Shown: piece after piece, positions 9,789-17,506 of the stretch | Numbering within the stretch: the first letter of the stretch is position 1 | Layout: the number at the start of each line of letters is the position of its first letter | From: an uncultured Clostridia bacterium | Lineage (GTDB): Bacteria > Bacillota > Clostridia > TANB77 > CAG-508 | Length of the DNA stretch: 64,000 nucleotides | Assembly (NCBI GenBank): GCA_944391745.1 | Contig: CALXUS010000011.1 | Coordinates: 1-64,000, forward strand | Reading direction: 5' to 3' | Notes under the pieces: model-generated | Seen by the model: only the letters and a program-made list of their open reading frames with translations | Databases searched by the model: none | Told to the model about the DNA's origin: nothing | Translations under genes and position numbers: made by a program

Positions 9789-9835
9789 AGGAGATGTTTT
9801 TGGGTGTTTTTGGGGACACCTTCCCAAAACATCCT
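9789..9835 (-). repeat. REP-like palindrome, copy 3
   Basis: GATGTTTTTGGG and then GTTTTTGGGGACACCTTCCC with the complementary arm, between the DUF2207 start and a small-gene promoter. Same core as copies 1 and 2 with small changes. Confidence 0.78.
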
Positions 9836-9843
9836 TTTTAAAA

Positions 9844-9872
9844 TTGACAAATACATTACTTGATAGTATGAT
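9844..9872 (+). promoter_or_regulatory. consensus sigma-A promoter of a small-gene cassette
   Basis: TTGACA (9844-9849), exactly 17 nt, then TATGAT (9867-9872). It drives the 58-codon gene at 9946. Confidence 0.85.
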
Positions 9873-9945
9873 GCGGTAAGCAAATGCTTAGCTTTTTGCA
9901 GAAATTTCCGACAACCAAGTACTTACTTGAAAGGAGAATAACACT

Positions 9946-10122
9946 ATGTATGACTATTACTCTCATGACTACGACTACTATGAAAAGATGCGTGAAAATA
10001 TCAGAAGAAGATTAGAGAGTCAAGGCTATGTGGTAGATTCATTTGGAAATGCTGTGAGAAAGGATTATCCTCTGGTTGGAGGTTATATCGATTATAAGTG
10101 CGAATTTCATAGCGATCCGTAA
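9946..10122 (+). CDS. 58-residue hypothetical protein
   Basis: A short gene with a complete expression unit: consensus promoter, AAGGAGAATAACACT before the ATG, 58 codons and a terminator after the TAA. The protein starts MYDYYSHDYDYYEKMRENIR, so it is Tyr- and Asp-rich at the start, then basic (RRRLESQGYVVDSFGNAV), and ends KCEFHSDP. I recognise no family. Codon use is richer in G and C than the surrounding genes, which suggests transfer. It is one of several single-gene cassettes in the window. Confidence 0.7.
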   Translation: MYDYYSHDYDYYEKMRENIRRRLESQGYVVDSFGNAVRKDYPLVGGYIDYKCEFHSDP

Positions 10123-10137
10123 AGATTAATAAAAAAA

Positions 10138-10180
10138 GCAGTTAGAAAGTTTAAATACTTCTAACTGCCGTTAATTTTTT
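10138..10180 (+). terminator. terminator of the 58-codon gene
   Basis: GCAGTTAG...CTAACTGC stem (10138-10168, one bulge, inner AAGT/ACTT), followed by CGTTAATTTTTT. The tail TGCCGTTAATTT recurs after the cassette terminators at 40211 and 40719. Confidence 0.85.
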
Positions 10181-10388
10181 ATTCTACAAAATAGCGATTC
10201 AAAGAATCAAATCACAACTTCTTCTCTAAATCATGCTATAAGTTTTTATTTACCATTGCAATGAATCAATTTATGACAGATCAAACTTTTAATTCAATTA
10301 ATCCGTGTAAGGAAATTATATAGAAAAGAAAGAGATTTATAATTACAAATCTTTTGGAGTCGGAAAAAAACCGCCAACTACGTTATAT

Positions 10389-10634
10389 TTGAAAATGGAA
10401 TGTGAAGGGTGCTTTGGAGACCTCTACACGCTTACATCATTACCAAGTTTGACAGGGCTTATGCTTACCCTTAATGGTAGTGATGAAAAAAATGCCTACT
10501 ACAGTGTTTTAGGTCAGCATCAATACTTTTCTGAGTTCGAATATAAATATCGTCTTTCCGATATTACGGGGTTCGACAGTGGTCACCTTTTCAAAATAAC
10601 ATGGTTGGGTGATTATCCGCCACTTGGCATTTAA
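10389..10634 (+). CDS. hypothetical protein with uncertain start
   Basis: 81 codons from a TTG at 10389 (ATG at 10395), without a ribosome site. The frame is open further upstream to 10311, and AAGGAAATT sits 4 nt before an ATA at 10320. If that ATA was once ATG, the protein would be 104 residues beginning with IEKKEIYNYKSFGVGKKPP. The sequence includes ECEGCFGDLYTLTSLPSL and SDITGFDSGHLFKITWLGD. I recognise no family. Base composition is foreign, like the neighbouring cassette genes. It may be a gene that has lost its start. Confidence 0.4.
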   Translation: MKMECEGCFGDLYTLTSLPSLTGLMLTLNGSDEKNAYYSVLGQHQYFSEFEYKYRLSDITGFDSGHLFKITWLGDYPPLGI

Positions 10635-10680
10635 TATTCTAGAGAACTAAAAGAAAATATCTAAAAAAATATTAATTAAA

Positions 10681-10719
10681 CAAGAGAAGCTTCTCTATAA
10701 AATAGTGAAGCTTCTCTTG
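10681..10719 (-). terminator. terminator between convergent small genes
   Basis: A 13-bp perfect stem CAAGAGAAGCTTC / GAAGCTTCTCTTG with a 13-nt loop. On the minus strand it is followed by a T-rich stretch, so it mainly serves the gene ending at 10759. Confidence 0.82.
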
Positions 10720-10758
10720 CTCACATTCGTGTACTAATGTGATATAATATATATTCGC

Positions 10759-11043
10759 TTATTCGGGTGATTTTACGGTATTCTCACCGCTGTTTTGACA
10801 AGGGATGGCCTCACCTTCGTCATACTCGCTCTTTGTAGAGCAATCGGCAGTATTGTCGTCTTTCTCGTCTTCGTCAGTTTTGGACATATTCTTGATTTTG
10901 TCCAAAACTTCGGACACATCAGCGTCCTTGGCATTTGCCATAGCGACAACGGTAATGACTACACCAGAGACGAACCCTACCAAAGGACCCGCTAGATAGA
11001 CAACACCTGCAACTGCAAGTGCTTTGCCGAAAATTTTCTTCAT
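10759..11043 (-). CDS. small single-pass membrane protein with acidic tail
   Basis: 94 residues. Residues about 8-36 are hydrophobic (ALAVAGVVYLAGPLVGFVSG and further), and the rest is hydrophilic and strongly acidic (SKTDEDEKDDNTAD), ending near CQNSGENTVKSPE. Its own promoter (TTGACA, 17 nt, TAAGAT) and AAGGGGAGTAAT ribosome site lie upstream, and a terminator lies downstream. GC content is clearly above the surrounding chromosome. No family recognised; the layout is that of the other single-gene cassettes here. Confidence 0.7.
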   Translation of the reverse strand: MKKIFGKALAVAGVVYLAGPLVGFVSGVVITVVAMANAKDADVSEVLDKIKNMSKTDEDEKDDNTADCSTKSEYDEGEAIPCQNSGENTVKSPE

Positions 11044-11125
11044 ATATTACTCCCCTTATATATATTTGCAAGTTGAATGTACACCTTCAACATTTGCCAG
11101 AGTATTTATACAAAAACTTGTTAAA

Positions 11126-11154
11126 ATCTTATCATTTTTAGGTAATTTTGTCAA
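11126..11154 (-). promoter_or_regulatory. sigma-A promoter of the 10759 gene
   Basis: On the minus strand TTGACA (11154-11149), 17 nt, TAAGAT (11131-11126). Confidence 0.82.
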
Positions 11155-11172
11155 CTTAATGATATTGTAATA

Positions 11173-11206
11173 AAAAAGCTAACACTTTCTATATGTTAGC
11201 TTTTTG
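11173..11206. terminator. bidirectional hairpin terminator
   Basis: AAAAAGCTAACA...TGTTAGCTTTTT, with T runs on both strands. It lies between the small-gene cassette and the left end of the secA-targeted element. Confidence 0.83.
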
Positions 11207-11274
11207 GTTATTATAATTGTTTCAATTTGTATGTTTTTTCTGTGCTTTTTATTTTTAGAAATCCTCTAACCTAT

Positions 11275-11338
11275 GATATTACTGATTTCTTCCATGGCAA
11301 TTCTTATACTTCTTTCCCGAACCACATGAAGACTTTAT
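11275..11338 (-). pseudogene. left end (att) of the mobile element: displaced secA 3' tail
   Basis: On the minus strand this reads [18 protein letters not shown] and a stop (stop at 11279-11281), a diverged copy of the SecA C-terminal zinc motif encoded at 23727. At the DNA level GATATTACTGATTT and GCAATTCTTATACTT are identical in the two copies (left from 11275, right from 23723), with scattered changes between. This is the signature of an integrase that targets the 3' end of secA: one copy restores the gene, the other is pushed to the far end. The intervening 190 nt up to the methyltransferase gene hold only an Int arm-type repeat. Confidence 0.82.
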
Positions 11339-11448
11339 TTCTGTATTATCAATACTATAAAACATTATTTTTACTAATAATATCAAGGATTATGTCCTTT
11401 CATATTTATTATATTATTAGTACTAATTTTATATATGTTTTCCTATTT

Positions 11449-11471
11449 TTTGCAAACAAAATGCAAACAAT
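11449..11471. repeat. integrase arm-type repeat, left end
   Basis: A 23-nt sequence containing TGCAAACAA twice in tandem, found identically and in the same orientation at 23651-23673. Identical copies just inside both ends of the element fit arm-binding sites for the integrase N-terminal domain. Confidence 0.7.
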
Positions 11472-11531
11472 GTTTACATTCATTTATGAAGTTAGTATAT
11501 AATAATTAATGAAAAAATACAATACTTAAAA

Positions 11532-12215
11532 TTAAATTTTAAATTTATAAATAACTATATTTTGTTTAATTATTTTACTTTTTATTTTATCTTTAACTTT
11601 TTCTCCCCAAATATTTTTAAAAACATCTATTGCTTGTTCTCTACTTTTAAAATTAAAATAAGTTTCAAACTTCTCATATGGGGTAAATCTTTTACTCTCT
11701 ATCCAATCATTATAATCTTTTGTTTTCTTTATATTTGGGAATCTATTTCTAATTTCTTCGAATTCCCCACCAATGTCATTTTCAACTAGATAAATACTCC
11801 CATCATTTTTTAGGACTCTCTTCATCTCATCTAAAACTTTATTTCTTCTGTCTACTTCTAAAATTGTTCCTAATACCCATGTAGAAATAATAACATCTAT
11901 TGAGTTTTCTAGCAAAGGTATATTTTCTGCACTACAACATATAAATTGGACATTATTGCTTTTTACTTTGTTTTTAGCAATTTTTAGTTGTTCATTTGAT
12001 AAGTCTAATCCATAATATTTAAGCGCTTCTTTATAAAACTTTTTCATGAATTTTCCTGTTCCGCACCCTAAGTCCAATACTACTTTATTTTTTATTTTTG
12101 GCAATAAACATTTATATATTTTGTTAGGATAATCTTCTGCTATACTGAAGATTTCATATATATCATTTTCTTCATAATAGTTTTTTGATTTTTCTGATAA
12201 ATTAAAGTTGTTCAT
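11532..12215 (-). CDS. class I SAM-dependent methyltransferase (operon gene 7)
   Basis: 227 residues with the class I methyltransferase fold. Motif I is VLDLGCGTG (46-54), the acidic residue of strand 2 lies in YYGLDLSNEQ (about 68-76), and the later motif is IDVIISTWVLGTIL. This places it with the Methyltransf_11/25 group, which methylates O, N or C of small molecules or peptides. A ribosome site AAGGAGC precedes the ATG. The start overlaps the ATP-grasp gene by 14 nt, so the two are translationally coupled. It is the last gene of the seven-gene operon; its target is unknown and presumably the operon's product. Confidence 0.85.
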   Translation of the reverse strand: MNNFNLSEKSKNYYEENDIYEIFSIAEDYPNKIYKCLLPKIKNKVVLDLGCGTGKFMKKFYKEALKYYGLDLSNEQLKIAKNKVKSNNVQFICCSAENIPLLENSIDVIISTWVLGTILEVDRRNKVLDEMKRVLKNDGSIYLVENDIGGEFEEIRNRFPNIKKTKDYNDWIESKRFTPYEKFETYFNFKSREQAIDVFKNIWGEKVKDKIKSKIIKQNIVIYKFKI

Positions 12216-13218
12216 TTCTTTGCTCCTTAGTTTCTGGGAATATCATATCTACCATATATTTAGCAACATTTCTAGGCTTTCCCTCGCTTGGTCTCATATG
12301 CATATGTATTCCTGGTACTGTGTTTACTTCAACAATATTATACATGTCTGCTGTTTGATTGGCTTTAATGTCTTTACTCATATAATCAATTCCTACATAT
12401 GACAATCCAGAAAAAATATCTAAAATCTTTTTACAAATTTCTATAACCGAACTATGTATTTTATCAGTAAAGTCAATACATAATCCTCCTTTAGCAACAT
12501 TCGAATTATGTCTTAGATAAACTTTTTGATTTTCTTTTGGTATGTCTTCCATTGAAATATTATTCTTTTTCATATAGCATTCCGTAATTTCATCCACTGC
12601 TATTGGGCATAAGCAATCTACTCTTTCTTTTCTTTTTTCGTTTTCTATTTTTATTAGTTCTAATATGGAATGTTCTCCATCTCCTATTACATGTGCAGGC
12701 TCTCTGTGTAAAACTGCATATTTTCCCTCTTTAGTTAAAAATACTCTATATTCTTTACCATCAAATTGCTTTTCCACTATAAACGGTTTTTTTAATTTAT
12801 TTACAAATACTTTTTGAATAATGTCTTTAAGTTCTGTTTCATTTTCTATATCCATGTATATATTATCTCCATGAGAACCAAAAACAGGTTTAACTACCAC
12901 TGGAAAGCCTATTTTTCTACTATATAAGATTGATAGTTCCCACTCATTTGATAAAAATTTTTCTCCAATAGGCACACTTATTTCATTTTGTTCAAGAATT
13001 TTCTTTGTTATATATTTATCACCACATATAATAGAAACAGAGTATGGAGTAATAGAAGAATCTCTATCTAAAATCCATTCTATGTGCTTTCCATACTCTG
13101 CTTTTATAAGTTCTATTTCTCTATAGATAATATCAACATTAATTCCTCTTGATTGCATTTCCTTTACTAATAACCTTTGATTTGTGTGCAATTTTAATAA
13201 TTCAGAATCATCTAACAT
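12202..13218 (-). CDS. ATP-grasp ligase, cyanophycin-synthetase-like (operon gene 6)
   Basis: 338 residues with the ATP-grasp fold. The ATP-binding Lys lies in GFPVVVKPVFGSHGDNIY (K110), a second Lys in KPFIVEKQFDGKEYRVFL, and the Mg/ATP acidic pair in IVEVNTVPGI (295-304). The C-terminal stretch MHMRPSEGKPRNVAKYMVD closely resembles the end of the cyanophycin synthetase ATP-grasp domain. Such enzymes activate a carboxylate as acyl phosphate and join it to an amine. The N-terminal Mur-ligase-like half of true cyanophycin synthetase is absent. It begins at the stop codon of the repeat-protein gene, which suggests that protein as substrate or carrier. Confidence 0.85.
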   Translation of the reverse strand: MLDDSELLKLHTNQRLLVKEMQSRGINVDIIYREIELIKAEYGKHIEWILDRDSSITPYSVSIICGDKYITKKILEQNEISVPIGEKFLSNEWELSILYSRKIGFPVVVKPVFGSHGDNIYMDIENETELKDIIQKVFVNKLKKPFIVEKQFDGKEYRVFLTKEGKYAVLHREPAHVIGDGEHSILELIKIENEKRKERVDCLCPIAVDEITECYMKKNNISMEDIPKENQKVYLRHNSNVAKGGLCIDFTDKIHSSVIEICKKILDIFSGLSYVGIDYMSKDIKANQTADMYNIVEVNTVPGIHMHMRPSEGKPRNVAKYMVDMIFPETKEQRNEQL

Positions 13219-13622
13219 TATCTTTCTTCACCTCTACCTTGAGTAAGATTTCTTTTTAAATCAGCTTTTAATTTTGCTTTTAATTCATCTTTTATCTCTC
13301 TAACTATTTCTGTTTTTTCCTTTTCTAACTCTTGTCTTACTTCATCCTTAATTTCGCCATATAGTTCATCATATAATTCTTGCATTACTTGGCTTCTAAT
13401 ATCTCCAATATCTTTACTTTTTCTTTTAGTAGCTTTAGATGATGTTTGAGGTGTATAATTGCTAGCTCTACTTTCACCACTTTCTCTTGATTCACCATAG
13501 CTTGATTGATAACTTGAACTAGAAGTTCTTGATTCGCTACTACTTCTTGACTCTCCATAACTACTATAACTAGGTGTATAACTTGAATATGATCTTGATT
13601 CTCCACCTCTTGACTCTGACAT
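13218..13622 (-). CDS. Ser/Tyr/Glu/Arg repeat protein with charged helical tail; candidate precursor or scaffold (operon gene 5)
   Basis: 134 residues in two parts. Residues 1-60 are low-complexity Ser, Tyr, Gly, Glu and Arg with six ESR tripeptides (at 3, 8, 24, 30, 44 and 50) arranged in three repeats of about 20 residues, each with two ESR motifs and a Tyr/Ser linker (SYSSYTPSYSSYG, TSSSSYQSSYG, ASNYTPQ). After a basic hinge (KATKRKSK), residues 72-126 form a long charged amphipathic helix of Glu, Lys and Leu, probably a coiled coil. There is no signal peptide. In the operon it lies between a DUF3419 gene (13-nt gap) and an ATP-grasp gene (overlap). I infer a modified substrate with a C-terminal recognition helix, or a carrier. 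No known family. Confidence 0.75.
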   Translation of the reverse strand: MSESRGGESRSYSSYTPSYSSYGESRSSSESRTSSSSYQSSYGESRESGESRASNYTPQTSSKATKRKSKDIGDIRSQVMQELYDELYGEIKDEVRQELEKEKTEIVREIKDELKAKLKADLKRNLTQGRGEER

Positions 13623-13635
13623 AAAAATACCTCCT

Positions 13636-14568
13636 TTAAATAATAATCACACTATCCATGCAATTTTTTATTACACTTTTAAAATTCTTTTCTATATATG
13701 TAATATTCAACTTATTGAATATCTTTTTTCTAAATATAGGATTATCTATTTCAGTTCTGTACTTAGTGTTTTGAATGTCATACAAATATGCACAAACTAT
13801 CATATTAGTTTTATTTTTTAGATTTTGTGTAATATCTTTTAGATAATCTTCTAAATAGTTTTCTTCTTTATTATATATGCTTTTAATATAATCACTAATA
13901 TTAGACATCAATATTATATCACAATTTTCTAAATTTGGCAAATTATGACGATTTAAATCTTTGTAGTTAGAATTTATCAATATTATTTCTTTTTTGTTTA
14001 TATTTTCTTTTGCTATATTATAATCTAACTCACTTTTTAAATATAAGTTTGATTCTAATTTTATATTGTTATTATCATATTTATTGTTGAATATATATGA
14101 ATTTCTTAACTCATAACCATTATTATTAAAATTTTCATATAACATATCCCAATTTTCAGCTACACATTTTGATAATCCTTTTCTTAATTTGTTTATATAT
14201 ACTTTATAATCTAAAACATTTATATTTTTTTCTACATCATTTTTATCATTTATCATAAAAAATTCCAAAAATTCTTTATAATTCAAATTTTGTAAAGCAA
14301 CTAATTTTAGTTCTGTAAATATTAATGCTAAATAATTTATATCAAATCCATAGACCTCTTTTGCTCCTTTATAAAAAGCATTAATAATATGATCTCCAGA
14401 GGCTGCAACTGTTAATATATTTTTGTTTGTAAAATCTAGATATTCAAAGTATCCTGCTATATTTTCAGTTGTAAATGAATATATTGGGGATAAATTATTA
14501 AAATTATTTATATCTATTTCTTTTAAGTTTATCTTTTGTTTTTTTTCATTCATATATTTTATAATCAT
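13636..14568 (-). CDS. DUF3419 / BtaA-like SAM-dependent transferase (operon gene 4)
   Basis: 310 residues. The SAM-binding part reads NILTVAASGDHIINAFYKG (50-68), then VYGFDIN and the long helix ELKLVALQNLNYKEFLEFF, as in DUF3419 proteins. The characterised relative BtaA moves the 3-amino-3-carboxypropyl group of SAM to diacylglycerol to make a betaine-lipid head group. The middle of this protein is Asn- and Lys-rich and AT-biased. GTAGGAGAAAATA precedes the ATG, which shares a base with the previous stop (TAATG). In this operon the transferred group may go to the repeat protein or a small intermediate rather than a lipid; that is inference. Confidence 0.72.
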   Translation of the reverse strand: MIIKYMNEKKQKINLKEIDINNFNNLSPIYSFTTENIAGYFEYLDFTNKNILTVAASGDHIINAFYKGAKEVYGFDINYLALIFTELKLVALQNLNYKEFLEFFMINDKNDVEKNINVLDYKVYINKLRKGLSKCVAENWDMLYENFNNNGYELRNSYIFNNKYDNNNIKLESNLYLKSELDYNIAKENINKKEIILINSNYKDLNRHNLPNLENCDIILMSNISDYIKSIYNKEENYLEDYLKDITQNLKNKTNMIVCAYLYDIQNTKYRTEIDNPIFRKKIFNKLNITYIEKNFKSVIKNCMDSVIII

Positions 14569-15509
14569 TATTTTCTCCTACTTGCTGGACATCCTTTTAT
14601 TTGATTTTTTTCTATATATTCTAAGAATTTTTGTATTGGTTTTGATTTAATAACTTCAGTAAGTGAATTATTTTTTAATGTTAATTTCGATTTATATTCT
14701 GGATTTTGTGACACTACCCATGTGCATGGTGAAACTTGTCCCAAATTATTGATATACAAAAATTTATTTACAGATGGACAATATTCTTCTGCCTCTGTAA
14801 TTTTATTTTCTGTAAAACTATATTTAACTCCTATTTGTTTTTTATACTTTGTTGCTATATTTTCTAATTCATCTTTTACACTATTTATTGTTCTTTTTGA
14901 TATGATAGTTTCATCTCCATCTAATCTTCCAACTGACTCCATAAATGAAAATATAATTTCATTTGCTTTTAATTCTATTGCTAATTTTACTATTTCCTCT
15001 AATTTATCTTCATTTTCTTTGAAAATTACAGTTCCTATTCTTGTATATATACCATTGCTCGTTAAATATCTAATTCCTCTTAGTGTTCTTTCAAATGTGT
15101 TTTCTCCTCTAACATACTCGTGCGTATATTTATCATTTCCATCTAAACTTACATGTACCATTGGGAAATTGATATTTTTTAATTCTTTAGCAATATCTTC
15201 TGTAATTAAAGAAGCATTTGTTGATATATCCATATCAAAGCCTAGTCTATTTGCATATCTTAATATTTCTATCATATCTTTTCTTGTAAAAGGCTCTCCA
15301 CCTGTAAATTTTATATATGTAAAATTATTATTCTTTAACTCTTTTATTGCTCGTTTTACTTCATCTGTTGTTAATTCATTTTCATACTTTTTTGCTTCAC
15401 TGCTAAATATACAATAACTACAATGGTAATTGCATGTATTGGTTATTTCCCATAAAACTCTTCCACCATTTTCTGGTATTCTAAATAAACAAAATGGGTA
15501 TCTATTCAT
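14568..15509 (-). CDS. radical SAM protein (operon gene 3)
   Basis: 313 residues. The [4Fe-4S] motif is CNYHCSYC (C26, C30, C33), followed by KFTGGEPF (67-74), STNASLIT and HVSLDG, all typical radical SAM elements. The C-terminal part has further Cys (EYCPSVNKFLYINNLGQVSPCTWV and GCPASRRK), resembling a reduced SPASM or twitch region that could bind an auxiliary cluster, as in enzymes that modify peptides. Its start overlaps the CoaE-like gene by 8 nt and its stop overlaps the DUF3419 start. The reaction is unknown. Confidence 0.85.
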   Translation of the reverse strand: MNRYPFCLFRIPENGGRVLWEITNTCNYHCSYCIFSSEAKKYENELTTDEVKRAIKELKNNNFTYIKFTGGEPFTRKDMIEILRYANRLGFDMDISTNASLITEDIAKELKNINFPMVHVSLDGNDKYTHEYVRGENTFERTLRGIRYLTSNGIYTRIGTVIFKENEDKLEEIVKLAIELKANEIIFSFMESVGRLDGDETIISKRTINSVKDELENIATKYKKQIGVKYSFTENKITEAEEYCPSVNKFLYINNLGQVSPCTWVVSQNPEYKSKLTLKNNSLTEVIKSKPIQKFLEYIEKNQIKGCPASRRK

Positions 15510-16059
15510 ATAATCCCTCTTTCCTTAAAAGTTCTTCATATTCATTTTCTTTTGGATTATTACTTGTATCTATTACAAAAAATTCTTTTTTTAATTGTTT
15601 TATTTTATCTATTTTTTCTTCATTTGTTAATTGCATTTTTATTCTTTTTATAACTGATTCTTTTTCTAAATCTCCGTTTTCTAATCTTTTTATTTGGATT
15701 TCTTCTTTGCAATAAACCATTATAATACTATCTACAATATCATATAAGTTATCTTCTAAAAGTAATGCCCATTCAATAAATACAACTCCATTACTTTTGT
15801 TTATTTTTTCAATTATGCATTTCTTAATCTTTGGATTGATAACTTTTTTATATTCTTCCATTGCTTTTTTTCTATTATATATCTTTTTGTTCAATTGTTC
15901 TCTATCTATCTTTTCTTTTTCTAATATACTTCGTCTAATGTCATCTACATCTAAAAATATAGCATTTATTTTTCTTTCTTTACATATTTTCTTAAAAGTA
16001 TCTATTGCATAACTTTTTCCGCTCCCAATTGAGCCTGTAATTCCAATTACTTTTTTCAT
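15502..16059 (-). CDS. CoaE-like P-loop kinase (operon gene 2)
   Basis: 185 residues of the dephospho-CoA kinase type: P-loop GSIGSGKS (9-16), an acidic strand VDDIRRSIL at the place of the CoaE DADKIAR motif, FIEWALLLE, and RIKMQLTNEEKIDK followed by FFVIDTS. True CoaE phosphorylates the 3'-OH of dephospho-CoA. The position inside a modification operon, with one neighbour adjacent and the other overlapping, suggests a specialised kinase acting on a pathway intermediate. I cannot exclude that it is simply the CoaE of the source genome. No gene symbol is given for that reason. Confidence 0.72.
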   Translation of the reverse strand: MKKVIGITGSIGSGKSYAIDTFKKICKERKINAIFLDVDDIRRSILEKEKIDREQLNKKIYNRKKAMEEYKKVINPKIKKCIIEKINKSNGVVFIEWALLLEDNLYDIVDSIIMVYCKEEIQIKRLENGDLEKESVIKRIKMQLTNEEKIDKIKQLKKEFFVIDTSNNPKENEYEELLRKEGLYE

Positions 16060-17448
16060 TTATTTCTCCCAATCTATTCCATATCTTGAAGGACAAAATG
16101 ATAAAAATTTGATTTTTCCTTCTTTATTTCTTAGTTTTTCTAAATCTTCCCATTCTTCCACATTTCTAACTATTTTATAATCTTTTTCTTTTAATCTTTC
16201 AATTAATACATTTATATCATCTAGCATTTCTTGGTTTGTATAATCTTCATTTTCTAGTAATGGTTTATCACTATGTATATATTGTGTTGGTATTTCTTTT
16301 TCTTTTGATAATTTATTATATATAGTTGTTCCTAATCTTAAAGCTAAAAAATGCCCTCTTATTTCATCAGGCTCTGTTTCTAATATAAAGTCAATTGTTT
16401 TATACATATCTTCTTTTGTTGTAGTTGGAAGATCATATATAAAACTTGTTCTTACTCTATATCCCATTTTTTTAACTTCTTTTATTACCTGCTTTGCATA
16501 TTCTATATTGAAGTTTTTATTATTTCTTTCAAGAACCTTTTGACTTCCAGATTCTATTCCAAAATGAAGCCATCTAAATCCTGCCTTATACATTAATTCA
16601 AATGTAGCTCTATCATAAGTATTGATACTTGCAAGACAACCTAATCTTATATTTATTTTTTTATTTATAATAATATTGCTTATATCTTGCATTCTTTTTT
16701 TACTTGCTGTTGCATTATCATCTAAAAATATTATCTTTTTTGTATTATATCTATTAATTAGATACTCTATTTCTTTTACAACATTTTCAGCACTTCTGCC
16801 TCTCCAATTACCCCAATAATTATATGTTGGGCAAAAATCACATTGATTAATACAGCCTCTACTAGTTAAGATGCTTCTAATATCTATATAATCATTTAAA
16901 TCTGCTATATCTCTATTAGGAATTGGTAATTTATCCAAATCATATTTTTCTTTATTAGGCTCATTAATAATAGTTTTATTGTTGTTTTTAAAAACAATTC
17001 CATTTATTTTTGATAGTTCTTTTCTATGATCAATATCTAAATTTAAAATATTAATAATTGTTTTTTCTACTTCTCCAATGATTCCAATATCAAAATTTAT
17101 AATATCTATTATCTTAGGATTATATGTTACTGTTTTTCCTATCATAATAGTCTTGATATCATATTCTTTTAGTTTCTTACATATTTCAGAAATATTTTCT
17201 AATGCCTTCTGAGTATGTAACGGTATGTGATAATCATAAGAAATAACTACTACATTTGGAAAAAATTCATTTTTTATGTATCTAGTTAAATCATTACAAT
17301 TAAGTTTTTTACAGTCCATATCTAAAAATTTAACATTATGATTTAATTCTTTTAAATATGTTGCTAAGGTTATAACATCTATTGGTTCTATCAATAGTTT
17401 TTTTTCTGAAAATGGTATGTTTGGTGGATTAATTACTAAAATATTCAT
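16060..17448 (-). CDS. B12-binding-domain radical SAM protein (operon gene 1)
   Basis: 462 residues in the class B architecture. Residues 1-140 look like a cobalamin-binding Rossmann domain (MNILVINPPNIP, VVVISYDYHIP, DIGIIGEVEKTI), without a DxHxxG ligand motif. The radical SAM core follows with CINQCDFC (C199, C203, C206), FLDDNATASK and HFGIESGSQKVLERNNK. Such enzymes often methylate unactivated carbons or phosphinates, or rearrange substrates. It is the first gene after the operon promoter and is followed without a gap by the CoaE-like gene. It lies in the same mobile element as the integrase and relaxase genes. Confidence 0.87.
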   Translation of the reverse strand: MNILVINPPNIPFSEKKLLIEPIDVITLATYLKELNHNVKFLDMDCKKLNCNDLTRYIKNEFFPNVVVISYDYHIPLHTQKALENISEICKKLKEYDIKTIMIGKTVTYNPKIIDIINFDIGIIGEVEKTIINILNLDIDHRKELSKINGIVFKNNNKTIINEPNKEKYDLDKLPIPNRDIADLNDYIDIRSILTSRGCINQCDFCPTYNYWGNWRGRSAENVVKEIEYLINRYNTKKIIFLDDNATASKKRMQDISNIIINKKINIRLGCLASINTYDRATFELMYKAGFRWLHFGIESGSQKVLERNNKNFNIEYAKQVIKEVKKMGYRVRTSFIYDLPTTTKEDMYKTIDFILETEPDEIRGHFLALRLGTTIYNKLSKEKEIPTQYIHSDKPLLENEDYTNQEMLDDINVLIERLKEKDYKIVRNVEEWEDLEKLRNKEGKIKFLSFCPSRYGIDWEK

Positions 17449-17506
17449 TTTTTCTTCCTTATTTTTTTATTTTTTCAATATACATATATTTAGTATATTG
17501 ACTAAT

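Noticed and set aside
11227..11502. Open frame of 91 codons on the plus strand over the left att site
   Set aside because: No ribosome site, hydrophobic and AT-driven composition, and it runs antisense to the displaced secA tail, which explains the sequence better.
13385..13606. A second frame (73 codons) inside the repeat-protein gene
   Set aside because: It arises from the repetitive DNA, has no ribosome site and would lose the ESR periodicity and helical tail that the main frame shows.
14722..15417. Long plus-strand frame (231 codons) across the radical SAM gene
   Set aside because: A shadow of the minus-strand gene, whose CxxxCxxC and GGEP motifs are unmistakable.
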